A DNA stretch of 64,000 bases from Viridothelium virens (GCA_010094025.1 ML991796.1:1-64000), one strand, 5' to 3'; shown: positions 23,341 through 32,670, counted from the stretch's first letter. Made by a program: numbers and translations. The notes: generated by a model not told the origin, from the letters alone.

Positions 23341-23473
23341 GGGCTGATGCAGACCTCGAACAATTTTGGGAAGAGACCAGACTTGAGCCGAGCACGGCGA
23401 CATGGCTGATCGATCAATGTCAAGGACTTGCCGGTAGCCGAAGGACTAGATCACGTCCATCACTAGGATCAGT

Positions 23474-23563
23474 GCCGCAGGCCTACCCCTGTAATGCTGT
23501 GGATACCTTACGTGTCTATGTGTGTGTGTGTGTGTGCGCAGCTGCAGCAGCTTCCCGCAGGCC
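23474..23563. repeat. (TG)n microsatellite between direct repeats CCGCAGGCCT
   Basis: A run of TG dinucleotides (about 23518-23536) lies between two identical 10-mers CCGCAGGCCT starting near 23474 and 23554. It sits within the unrelated insertion that separates the two lobes of the kinase relic. Confidence 0.7.
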
Positions 23564-24589
23564 TTTACAAATTCAAGGTCAAAATATTGGCCAAATTAGC
23601 CAAAACCTTAGGCAAACAGCAGTCTCACAACGCTCTAACAATGCTCTTATGATGCTTTAACAATAATAAGAACAACTAACTCCTGACTATTAAGTATTCC
23701 TAATAGTTTCACAGTATCAACTAAGGTTCAGAGACTACTAGTTACATTGACTTTTATTTTATCAATAGCTACGCATCGAATTCAGCCTCCTGAGTGTCAG
23801 GATCTCGCATCCACTAACCCCCTCGGCCTCCAAGGTATATCGAGTACTACCATGTCCTATGAAAGCTCGCTCGCAAAGGAAAACTCGAACACGATACAAA
23901 CTCCATCCGCATCGATAAGATTATATGACCGTCATGGAGACATCAAGCCCAAGAACATTCTCTGGTTTTGCGATCGATTGCTGAACGGTAGATACGGTAC
24001 TTTAAAAATTACCGACTTCGGCATCGCCCAGTTTACCATTGACAGTTATCAAGTCGGAGCGAAAACGCGGCATAGTCCCTAATTCGGCTACATATCGTTC
24101 GCCAGAGTGCGATATTGAAATTGGTCCCCAATGTGACATTTGGGCCCTCGGATGCGTGTATCTGGTGTTCACAACATGGTTTTTGGAGTTACGTGAAGGG
24201 ATTCGCAAGCAAACGCATGGCTAGCGATCGTTATTGGCATCACATCTCTTCTGATACCCTTTTCACGATTGAGCACGACGAGTTAGGTACGCCGAGAGCA
24301 AAGGTGAAAGACTCTGTCAGTTTAAACCTTCTGTCAAAAGTGAACACCAACTCACGTCTGTTGCAACAAGAACTCCAATCTCAAAGCGCTTGTGCCAACA
24401 ATTTCCGCGCGCTCTTGGAATATATACAAGATGATACGTTAGTCGTTAAGGAAAATGAGTTGAACAACTATCTCAATGTCTCTAATCAAGATGTTAAGAG
24501 ACGAATGCGAAAGTTAGGCTCGATACAAACAAGTCTTCTAGGTAACTAAAAAGCTAGTGCGCGAGCTAGCTGCACGTGCAACTAGGCGA

Positions 24590-24720
24590 AATGAGAGGTA
24601 GGTACCTACCTTACTAAGTAATTACTATTTTACTAAGTAATAGTAATAGTAAATAGTAATACTATTTGATAATTACTACAATTTGCTATTTATTAATAGT
24701 AATTACTACTTTACTATTTC
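24590..24720. repeat. Low-complexity TAGTAA/GGTAGGTACC region
   Basis: A palindromic GGTAGGTACCTACC is followed by about 100 bp built almost only from TAGTAAT/ATTACTA variants. Similar TAGGTAGG runs recur at 29713-29741, 37577-37590 and 40671-40691, so this is probably a genome-wide simple repeat. Confidence 0.6.
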
Positions 24721-25992
24721 TTACAACGCTGGATGGAACAAGGTGTCCATTGCTCTGTACTTGGACTCTACATGCGGAGGCACATAAAGCAGCAGCTAGT
24801 TGGGCCGAAATTGGTAGCAGATTTACCAAAACACCAACTTTCTGAGGCAACAACTTCGTAAAAGCACATGACTGCGCTGAATCTCGCAGACTTGGATTCG
24901 TCGAGTAAGCTGATTGACTGCTGTATGGTTCGACATTGTGGAATGCCACGCAAGCATAGTGTGTACCCGGTCTCTGAACCGGTGCTAATTGGCCCAGAGA
25001 TACTGTACCTGCAGTTATGCACACATAATGTAGCTTATGCACGACTCCTATATAATGGAGCGAGATTGGAAGTTTTTCTATTTGGTTTTGTGGAGTATGT
25101 TTTCTCTGATTGGAAGAAGAGATTTTTGGCTTTATTTGTTTTCTGGTGGGTGTTGAGCGAACACCCATTATTTCTGTTCTTCAAGACTGGTAACGAGATC
25201 GCGAGGCTCCTATCCCGCGTTGATTGTCTATTGAAAACCCGAAGGTAAGCTGCCAGAATGTCTTTTTGTTGATCTTGCAATTATGGCGTATTCCTTGGAT
25301 ACACCCATTTCAGCCCGACTTCGACGCAAATTTTACGACTAGCTGCTCACGATCCTAGAGAAACAACGTTACCTAAACAACCAAAAATTCATTAGATTCA
25401 GGTCACATGTCTACGGTACACAAGGGACCTTACGGTGGAGGGGTGCCCCAACAGGGAATAAGGACACAGTTATCTAGACCTCCCTGTTAAAAGCGTAATT
25501 TCTTGTCGAGCCTTCGTTCATATGATGTTACTATCTATTTCTATCAAATAAGCTGGATTTACCATGAATAAGTTACAAGAATGCTGTTGACACCAAATTT
25601 TAGATAAGTGCGTCCTTATTACTTGATTAACTGCTCCAATGTTCCGGTGAATCAGCTACCGTTTTCGGCCTTATTATCCGCGACTTTAAGTCCTTTGCTG
25701 GTAATCTGTGTTCTGGTAAATCGGCTAAAGAATATACTCTTTCAAGAAAATATTTCCTGATTTATATAATAAGGGGCTGTAAATCTTTTATAAGAGTTAT
25801 GTAGAAAGTAAAACACAGTCCTTATTACTCCGCACCTAAATTCAAACTGTGAAGGTATATCACTGCCTGATAGTACAATGTGGCGGGGGGGGGGTTTTCC
25901 AACTGGTAATATTGACCCGATAGCGAAGAGGCTTAAAGAGGAGAGATATTCTTAGTATAGAGTGTTTTATCAAAGCATTGCAGAGAATCAAC
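24721..25992. other. Intergenic, no supported gene
   Basis: Overlapping frames on opposite strands (plus 24868-25248, minus 25168-24686) have no family resemblance and at most one can be real. A G run near 25884-25893 is notable only as a homopolymer. The rest holds nothing I can support. Confidence 0.4.
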
Positions 25993-26019
25993 AGTCGCTT
26001 AGCTCAGCTGGTTTAGAGC

Positions 26020-26066
26020 GTGAGTACCAGGAGATCTTTTCTTTAGGCAAATCTAACATCTTATAG
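26020..26066 (+). other. GT-AG intron-like insertion A in tRNA-Ile
   Basis: 47 nt between tRNA positions 25 and 26: donor GTGAGT, branch-like TCTAAC 14 nt before the end, acceptor TTATAG. All three match the consensus of protein-gene introns in this window. Confidence 0.75.
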
Positions 26067-26095
26067 GTGGTGCTAATAATAACTGTGACGCCAAG

Positions 26096-26148
26096 GTGAT
26101 TCTCCTCCCAAACTATCCCTTAAAAACGCACTCCTAATTCTATAGAAG
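26096..26148 (+). other. GT-AG intron-like insertion B in tRNA-Ile
   Basis: 53 nt inside the variable loop: donor GTGATT, branch-like CCTAAT, acceptor GAAG. AAGGT is repeated at both edges, so the boundary could be placed a few bases differently; the placement given restores the normal AGGTC variable loop. Confidence 0.65.
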
Positions 26149-26188
26149 GTCGCGAGTTCGATCCTCGTAGTGACTACACAACCATTTC

Positions 26189-26193
26189 TTTTT
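26189..26193 (+). terminator. Pol III terminator of tRNA-Ile (T5)
   Basis: Five T residues begin 13 nt after the mature 3' end, the standard RNA polymerase III stop signal. Confidence 0.65.
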
Positions 26194-26457
26194 GCTTTTC
26201 CCTCCCTCTGTAAAAGTAGAGAAAGAATTTTTCTTTTTTACTTAACTCTGGACCGATGCTTCTTTGGTGCAGAGTGGAAGGAGTCTGGAAAGATACACAT
26301 GTACGGCGTTGGATTGTTAAGTGTGTTGATAATTGTCCAAAGTTATACCAGGATAGTTCGGTGTTTTTTGCTGCAGTTGGGTAAAAACTGAAATAATGCC
26401 CCTTTTACCCCGCAGCTAAACTCGACCTACCACAGCGGCAGTAAAAATAAGAATAAG

Positions 26458-26467
26458 AAAAAAAAAA
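26458..26467 (-). terminator. Pol III terminator of tRNA-Asp (T10)
   Basis: Ten A residues on the plus strand (T10 on the transcript strand) begin two bases beyond the mature 3' end of tRNA-Asp. This is a strong RNA polymerase III terminator and a sign of a functional gene. Confidence 0.8.
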
Positions 26468-26468
26468 C

Positions 26469-26594
26469 CTCCGAGTCGGGGAATCGAACCCCGGTCTCCC
26501 GCGCTTGACAATGACAAGCGGAAACTATACGAATTAGCGATGAATACATTAGAGTGTTGGAAGCGCTCACTCATGACCACTAGACCAACTCGGA
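26469..26594 (-). tRNA. tRNA-Asp (GUC) gene with two introns, one of them mRNA-like
   Basis: Read on the minus strand. Acceptor TCCGAGT (26594-26588) pairs with ACTCGGA (26476-26470), discriminator G26469. The D arm is GTC/GAT, the anticodon stem TCCGC/GCGGG, the loop TTGTCA...C (anticodon GUC), the T arm CGGGG-TTCGATT-CCCCG. Two interruptions: 26570-26525 (46 nt, GTGAGC...GCTAAT...TATAG) between positions 24 and 25, and 26511-26504 (8 nt) at the canonical 37/38 site. Taking both out leaves a complete 72-nt tRNA-Asp with fungal-type sequence. The T10 terminator follows at once. The gene converges with tRNA-Ile, their 3' ends 292 bp apart. Confidence 0.87.
26525..26570 (-). other. GT-AG intron-like insertion in tRNA-Asp
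   Basis: 46 nt: donor GTGAGC, branch-like CGCTAAT, acceptor GTATAG, spacing from branch to acceptor about 8 nt. It lies just after the A box, almost the same place as insertion A of tRNA-Ile. Confidence 0.8.
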
Positions 26595-27496
26595 CAACTT
26601 AAATGGCGAACCATCTAGAAAATATTATATAATGTAATAACTGATTCCAAGCACTAAGCCTTAACCCTCCCTCAATTACATTGCCCACAACTTTTTCTGA
26701 CACTCGGTTTTTATTTTTTGTATCTATCATCAGTCTACAAACAAATACTCGCGCTCGACTCTGGGTTTAAGGTATAATATTCAATACCTCTCTATTGATG
26801 GCGGCTCTTTTTGTCTATATCAACGCAGCTAACTCATGGATTGACCGTCGAGTCCAAAAAAATCCAAGCGCTCTCATAACATTCTCAGAACAAAGAATAG
26901 ATCTCTCATTTCGTTGACGTGGAAATCTGTCAATTTGTTCCGTATTTAGTGCTCCAGAGCCACTGCGTGTAGTTTGCCGCAACTTTGAATTGCTTAAAAC
27001 TTGCAAGACCCCGATATTAGACCTTGAGAAATTGCGACGAAAATCTCAGCAGTACGAATTGATCTTGTGAAGGCTTCAAAAATCGAGGATAGGAATGAGA
27101 TCGTTAATCTGGGAAAGCATTGGGCAGAGTGCCTAAAGTATGCTGTGAGTCATTGAAATGTTGAAAACTTGATAGAGACATGCAGAAGTATTGTATGAAC
27201 GCTTGCTTTCTAGCTTGACTTGTACGCATCATTTGAAATAAACCAATGTACCTTCTCACTGTTGTCATATGTCATATGTCTAAAAACTACAAGTTTGTCC
27301 ACTAGCATTGTCGCTATAACTCTGAGTGTCTCACTTCACCCTCCACCGATACCGCTAAAGCAGACCAATTGATATACCACGCCTACAGCCTCCTGATCGC
27401 ATGATATGATTTTCTAGGAGCAGCACGTGATAACTCGGTATTCTTAGAAGATCTAAGAAGTCTATCCTCTAATGTTTGTTTTGACCCATCAATCAA
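26595..27496. other. Intergenic, no supported gene
   Basis: No frame longer than 65 codons and no repeat stands out. It includes the upstream region of tRNA-Asp. Confidence 0.5.
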
Positions 27497-28594
27497 TTAG
27501 GCAAAATGAAGACCCCCGGCGCAAGCAGTGCCAACTATGAAATTTGTATATCGTCTCTGTTGTTTTGAGACTGTATCCGTGTACTTCACGAAAGACTCCT
27601 TGGTTACAGATGCGCGTAATATCTTCAAGTCTGCATGTAGAGACACTACAGCCTGCATCGTAGTGCAGGTGCCTTGACTTGCGCGTCTGGCTATTATATC
27701 AAGATATTCTGCAAAGGGATGAAGACGGAATTGGGAAAAATCGCAAAAATTTAACAACTTAAACCAGACGGAGTCTAAAACAGGGAAGATCGAAGGGTCT
27801 GCGCAAATGATGGAGCCACCCTAAGGCCAGAACTCTAGAAGAAATTGATCAAGAAACCACAACAGATCACCACGATGTATGGGGAACCTTTCCTGAAGTC
27901 TTTGGGCAGCATTTGATGCCGAGATACCGTTACAACATGACATCTTGAAAAAAAGCTGCCGTCCTTCATAATGTGAGCGGGGCAAAGCGTCGATCACGGG
28001 CTCAAAGGAGTTCGGAAGAGAGCCGTGGGTTGCCATATCTAACGCAGTTTTTACATTGCTAGGATCATACTGCTCGATACTTTTACCAGGCAAGGCGTGT
28101 AGAATCGATGCCGTGTTGTTTGTCTTATAGGAAACGGATGCCAACAAAGCTTTACGAGTGCGGCTATCGCTTTTGTTACACCGTGGCGTTGAGCTTGGTG
28201 CATGGACGCGGAACGTTGCCGACTTGCGTAGACTTTTAGAAGCATTGAGCTCTTCTGTATTCTTCCAGCGCAGCGCATCATTCGCCTGTACCATTTCTTT
28301 TTTTGCGTTTCGGAGCCTAGTGTTTAGGGCCGTTTCGGCGACTTTGCTATCGACATAGCTTGCGATGTTCTGGCATATAAGGACGTCGTCTAAATTTTCT
28401 TCAGAACACTTCAGCGCAGCATATATCGTTAGCCAAGCTTCCAAGGTCCGCTTTTCGTCATCTTCAGATGATATCACATCATTGTTTCTCGCGTAACGTA
28501 TATTAGGAGACCACCAGAGACGATCGCTCCTTGTATGAATGTCCATCGTACCAAATTTAGCCCACTCTTCTGCTTCGTAGTAACTTCGTGACAC
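27497..28594 (-). pseudogene. Probable C-terminal half of the adjacent F-box gene, broken
   Basis: A minus-strand frame starts after a TGA and reads through EEWAKFGTMDIHTRSDR, a charged helical (coiled-coil-like) stretch near 28350-28250, to a TAG at 27821-27823. The same frame then stays open for about 108 more codons to 27497. The first ATG is at 28546. It begins 30 nt after the stop of the F-box ORF but in another frame, and I found no splice sites joining them. The likely reading is one longer F-box protein now cut by a stop, a frame change and a second stop. It may instead be an independent gene starting at 28546. Confidence 0.45.
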
Positions 28595-28623
28595 CTCTCC
28601 TTTCCAAGGGCTTCATTCAGCTT

Positions 28624-29525
28624 CTAGGTATCTTCATCGGAGCTGTTGTCCCACAGCACAAGTCTCTCCAATTCTGAGTCCAGACATCTCCACGTTGGTT
28701 TCCGGCAGCAAACGACCTCGAATAAGCTCGGCTGCCAATGATCCCACATGCTCACAAAGGTTGAAGATCCCTCTGTTGCCCCATAGTGGTCAACACGCGG
28801 CGCCGGGCAACGTCGGAGATGTCCAGAAATCCGGTCCATCTGTCCATTGACTTTGAACTGCAGAGTGAGCCGCTGTTCCCATCTCAACGTTATGTCTTCC
28901 TCCTCTTCGCAGCCGATGTTCTGGTCGAGCATGGACATCTCAAATAGCTGGTATAACCGCTTGAGTATCATGGCCTTGAGCCTCGACTCCTGTTCGGCGG
29001 CGCAAAGCTTTTTCAAGCTCCATAGCTGATAGTATGACCGTATGAACCGTGGTCGCTCAGTCTGCGTTAAAGTGGGAGGATGGTGGTTTGATGTAGGTCC
29101 GTAGAATTGCTCCGCGGGATAAGGGACTAAGATTATAACCCGGTCGTTGGCGTGAGGCACCAGCCTGTGAACAGTGCTGAGAACGTACAACGCACATAGC
29201 GAACGACATCCCTTTCGAATCTCGAAATCGCCTTGTCTACAAGTGCTGCATTGTGCGCCAGTTTGAGGATTTCTGGCATGGATAATGTCGCAGAATCGAC
29301 CGGAGGGCCTCCTTGGTCGGCAAGAAGACGACGCGCATGGCGATGGCACGGGATACTTCTCCGAACAACCCTTTCGTAGATCGAAGGTGCATTCTCACAC
29401 CAGATGATTCTGAATCGACGGGCTGTGCTCGCAAAATTAAATACGTCCAAGAAGCATGGCAATGCTTGAAAAATTCTAGTCACCAATTCCGGAGGTAAAG
29501 GCAAAGATGAGGCTTGTTCGTTCAT
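28624..29525 (-). CDS. F-box protein (279-aa ORF, probably truncated)
   Basis: Exons 29525-29189 and 29126-28624, with a 62-nt intron (GTACGT donor, CTTAG acceptor) that restores the frame. The start is the first ATG, giving MNEQASS. An F-box sits at about residues 8-48 (LPPELVTRIFQALPCFLDV, then FASTARRF). F-box proteins recruit substrates to SCF ubiquitin ligases through Skp1. The rest (PPTLTQTER, FIRSYYQLWSLKKL) is typical of large lineage-specific fungal F-box families with unknown targets. The ORF ends in an acidic SSDED tail just before the frame-shifted continuation described at 27497-28594, so the present product is probably shorter than the ancestral one. Confidence 0.6.
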
Positions 29526-30591
29526 CTTTTCGAAGAGGGAGAAATGAAACGAGAAGCCTACGTTCGAGTGCAATGCTTTGAACGGGGCACAGCACTGGCG
29601 CGCTTCAGCTACTAGCTATGAACGACATGCAGGTTTTGACAAGTTGGTGCCTAGGTAGCCAAGCGATCATTGAATCTGGCCGTCTTACGTCATACTTTGC
29701 TCATTCTCTATCTACCTAAGTAGGTAGGTAGGTACCTAGGTATGTGCCACTTCCTGCCAACATAGTTGCGCCGTCGAAGCCTTGCCGCAATATCCCGTGT
29801 CTTCTCATTTGTTTGGAAAACGCAGTCCCGCATCATTACCTTCCCAATCCAAGGTCTTACGTTCACGCAAAAATTGACGGATGGTAAGTGGGCTGATGCT
29901 AGGCCGACTGTCAATGGATCAATTACATTCCACTGGTAAACTGCATGATAAATTCTCACCTCCGTCAGCGGTTATTCTCCATGCTATCGAGTGCTGATAT
30001 CTGGTCTTCTTCTTGACGCCTCTCTATTTCCTGAACCCAGGTCGGTTTATGAGACAATGATCTTCACCTTGTAGTCACATGTAGCCGGGTATTCTAGGTA
30101 TTCTAGGCTTGATTTCCAGTGCCAGGTCGTCTTTGCCGTTGCGCTATTCATTAATGCAATGTCTCTTGCCGATGCATTCTACCGAAGAAATCTATCATGG
30201 AGAGGTGGCAAATCTGACAGAGAAGCTCGTCTTCGCCGCTGAATATCCTCATACTAGAATGTGGGAGGCATTACAAGTGGCGTCGAGAAGCGGCACAGTC
30301 TTCGCTTAGAATCGACACGATGTGGGATTTCATGGAATGGAACTCAAATTGTAAAACGAGCTCCAGCGTGGCCTCTACCGCAATCCGATTGCTGTGTTCA
30401 CAATGTTGATCAAGGCACCCCTTAATAAATGGTCATCTCCCGTCGAACGCCTCTTAGCGCAGTGACGCTGTCTAGTTCTCCAGTTTGCTTTACCAATATC
30501 GGTCTGAAAAATTCTTATCTCTCTTTTACTCCTTTTTATCGGAGTGCTTTTCCTCTTCGCTGGTCGCTGGTCGATCTAATACACCACAATC
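29526..30591. other. Intergenic with a TAGG microsatellite
   Basis: 29713-29741 is a CTACCTAAGTAGGTAGG-type simple repeat. No gene is supported; short frames on both strands lack features. CT-rich sequence before 30592 suits a promoter of the next gene. Confidence 0.45.
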
Positions 30592-30873
30592 ATGCGTGTG
30601 TTTTCGTACCCGTTTAGGAGAGTATCTACACTGCTATCCATATTATTTACTCTAGCCTTTCAAAGTCATGGCTTTAAGCACTGGGAAAGGGTTCCTCCTC
30701 CGCCAGAGGATATCAACATGGTCGAAGTTGCTGATGGCCCGACAACGGACAAATTTGCAGGGCTTAGAGTTGAAGTCGAAACTTCTGCGATAGGATGCAC
30801 TTCGCCGGACCGCAACAAGTGTGACATAGATGAGTGTAAGAAAAAGATCGTTAGTCTAAATATAGCTTATTAA
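30592..30873 (+). CDS. Small predicted secreted protein
   Basis: Starts with a clear signal peptide (basic MRVFSYPFRR, then a hydrophobic core LLSILFTLAF, likely cut after SHG). The short mature part contains PPPPED and three Cys in GCTSPDRNKCDIDEC. A GTAAGA donor at 30838 directly after that motif suggests that the frame really splices onward and the extra codons to 30873 are intronic. Candidate acceptors (TTTTAG near 30934, CACAG near 30961) give only a few more residues. No family is recognised. It resembles a small secreted (effector-like) protein or the remnant of one. Confidence 0.45.
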   Translation: MRVFSYPFRRVSTLLSILFTLAFQSHGFKHWERVPPPPEDINMVEVADGPTTDKFAGLRVEVETSAIGCTSPDRNKCDIDECKKKIVSLNIAY

Positions 30874-31080
30874 AGGCATTACTATAACAAAAAAGAAGTA
30901 CACTAAAAGCATCATTTTCCTCTTTACTTTTAGCAAAGTAAACAGCTTTCTTATCACACAGCATACGAAAGATCCTTCATTCTCGGCTTTCTTTGGAAAT
31001 AATTACAGGATTTCATCCGTCACAAGACCCCCTTGAGAAAGATATTCTGCTACGGAGCTTTTGAAAGGCATAACATCGCC

Positions 31081-32495
31081 CTACGAATCAGCATGCGGCG
31101 AAGTGCTGAAGTTACTAATGAACACAACTAGGACTGCACAGTATGCCGCTGCTGCCGCAAAGATCTCGTTCCGGCCAGCTTTGGTGAAGAGTGGCATCGA
31201 TCCCGCAAAAATAAGAGTGAAGACAATGAGAACTACTACTGCCGATCTGTACGCGGACCTGGCCCCGGAAATATTCAAACTGTACATCGCAACAATTGGA
31301 AGGACCAGCATTCCGCAGAGCACGGGAGTAATAAGAAGATCAACAAACGCTTCAATTCGTTCTGGGGTGTAAAGGTTGACGCTACGATCCCCTCCTGCTT
31401 TTTTTCGTAATTCAGCAATCCGAAAAAGGCCCTACAGTCAATGAGTCCTGGCTTTTGGGATTACAGGGCCGGATACAATACGTACCTGGTTGAAGCTCAC
31501 ATCGAATCCGCGAAGCAAAGTGATGAGTAATCCGTCAAAGGTAGCCCATTCTTTTCCCTAGTGGAGTGAAACAATGTCCTCTTTCCAAGTAATGAATTCA
31601 TCCTCTCTAGCAGCTTCAGTAAGAGGCTTGTTATTGAAGAACCACTGCTTCACGCTCTTATAATCTTCACCCGATGGCTTCCGAAACGCAGCGATTTCGC
31701 GAGCCTTAATCAGCAAATCATCTATGCCAAAGTTTAGGCAAATAGCCACGAAACCAAAGCTGACGTACCATATTCTACCAATTTAGTCCGAATCTCTTTC
31801 AGGATATCTCGTCTTGTCCTTGTACCTTTCGATAGATTTTTGGACTCGCGCATGTCATATGCACGGGAGCGCAGGCTCAGTTGTTGGCTGGATGTACCCT
31901 CCTTGTCCCCGCGGTCAAATTGATCCAACTCTCTTTCAAGCACTGCTACTTCGTCTTGAAGTTCCAGTAGCATCCGTCCATGAAGGTAACTGAAACCTCG
32001 ATACAAGGAGAATTTCGGCGTGCTACTCTGGAAGGTTGCAAGATGAGGGTACCCAACCCACTCATCTACTTGAATGGACGTTAGCATGACCATAATCCCT
32101 GTAGGATTCTTTATTCCTTGCGACCGCTCTATGCGACAGGAAGCGAGGCTTTCACATTTGAATCTCGGGGTTTGAGCTCCTCGCCAATGAGAAATATTGC
32201 TGTCCGAATATTTCGGGCATAGGATAAACCGGGGGGCTTACGTATCCTGGTCCGGCTCTCTTTCATGTATTTACGACGGGCTTCTTCCTGCCATTCAGTC
32301 TGCTGATTACTGGGCTTTCGGCGAAAGCGTTTCGTTGTGCATTTGCCTAACAGTAGATTTAGAGATTTCAATCCAATATATCGGGCTGCTGGTGATAGAC
32401 TTACGCTTCGCGGACGCATTTGTGGCTGGGCTGGCGTTTTCCGCTATGTTTACAACGAAGTGCATTGGTTGATCCCGGGGGGCAGTGCTAGTCAT
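31081..32495 (-). pseudogene. DUF6594 membrane protein gene with one in-frame TAG
   Basis: Five exons: 32495-32405, 32346-32242, 32128-31769, 31721-31486, 31431-31081. Introns of 58, 113, 47 and 54 nt have GTAAG or GTACGT donors and TAG acceptors, and all phases agree. The 380-codon product has the DUF6594 layout: a basic N-terminal tail, VGYPHLATFQS, RMLLELQDEVAVLERELDQF, LLIKAREIAAF, and three hydrophobic segments at the C-terminus (MLVLPIVAMYSL; AVVVLIVFTLIFAG; IFAAAAAYCAVLVVFI). The only lesion is TAG at 31560-31558, between VSLH and GKEW; the frame, splice sites and membrane segments beyond it are intact. That implies a recent nonsense change, or a codon recoded by mRNA editing. Members often lie near HET-type genes in fungi; the function is unknown. 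Confidence 0.7.
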
Positions 32496-32670
32496 GTTTC
32501 CCGAAAATATGGCGTTAATCGTAGTCGATACCAACAAAAGTACAAAAAGACACAGGAGCGGACAAAGTTGAAGTGGGTATTCAATGCTCTATCTCTCAAC
32601 CCCGCTCAGCCGCACGAGGCAGAAGTGACTCCAGCGCTAATTAATGATGCTGGAGCCTCAGCCTTGCGGG

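Larger units (their letters stand above)
21990..24549 (+). pseudogene. Protein kinase gene, broken paralogue of the kinase half of the kinase-HET gene
   Basis: Pieces in kinase order on the plus strand: an exon ending DWDVLE joined by a normal-looking intron (22055-22128) to a Ser-rich segment; the helical extension with KIFAIL and HQWIVLAPVFENA (22636-23090); the glycine loop ERGGFGQVYE (about 23130-23160); a segment readable only on the minus strand (23190-23340, see separate entry); WADADLEQFW and DQCQGLAG on the plus strand (23340-23435); the catalytic loop RHGDIKPKNILWF and TDFG (23930-24030); then, after a frame change near 24040-24060, YRSPECD and CDIWALGC; then a second frame change near 24200 and a C-terminal tail to 24549. 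About 350 bp of unrelated sequence including a TG repeat separates the two lobes. No HET domain follows. The canonical DFG is kept here, unlike the DWG of the intact gene. Confidence 0.75.
25993..26176 (+). tRNA. tRNA-Ile (AAU) gene with three introns, two of them mRNA-like
   Basis: Acceptor strands AGTCGCT (25993-25999) and AGTGACT (26169-26175) pair, with discriminator A26176. The D arm is 26002-26019 and the T arm 26152-26168 (loop TTCGATC). The anticodon stem is TGGTG (26068-26072) with CGCCA (26089-26093); the loop CTAATA...A gives anticodon AAU with U33. Three interruptions must be removed: 26020-26066 (47 nt, GTGAGT...CTAAC...TATAG), 26079-26087 (9 nt, the canonical tRNA intron site between 37 and 38) and 26096-26148 (53 nt, GTGATT...CTAAT...GAAG). 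Once removed, every arm is complete with no mismatch in the stems. The A box (D arm) and B box (T arm) are uninterrupted. The two longer introns lie at positions where tRNA splicing endonuclease does not normally cut. A broken gene is possible but the exact restoration argues against it. Confidence 0.82.

Noticed and set aside
23128-23403. A 91-codon minus-strand frame as a separate gene
   Set aside because: Its recognisable residues fill precisely the gap of the plus-strand kinase relic, so it is an inverted piece of that gene.
23518-23536. CRISPR-like or regulatory array
   Set aside because: It is a simple (TG)n microsatellite; no spacer-repeat structure exists anywhere in this eukaryotic window.
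24686-25248. Overlapping 160- and 126-codon frames on opposite strands
   Set aside because: No domain, signal or splice logic in either; probably chance openness.
25993-26594. Reading the two tRNA loci as tRNA-derived SINEs or plain pseudogenes
   Set aside because: There is no attached SINE body or poly(A) tail, acceptor and T arms match perfectly, Pol III terminators are present, and removing GT-AG segments restores full cloverleafs.
28594-28630. An intron joining the F-box ORF to the following frame
   Set aside because: No GT donor or plausible branch and acceptor exists between the two ORFs.
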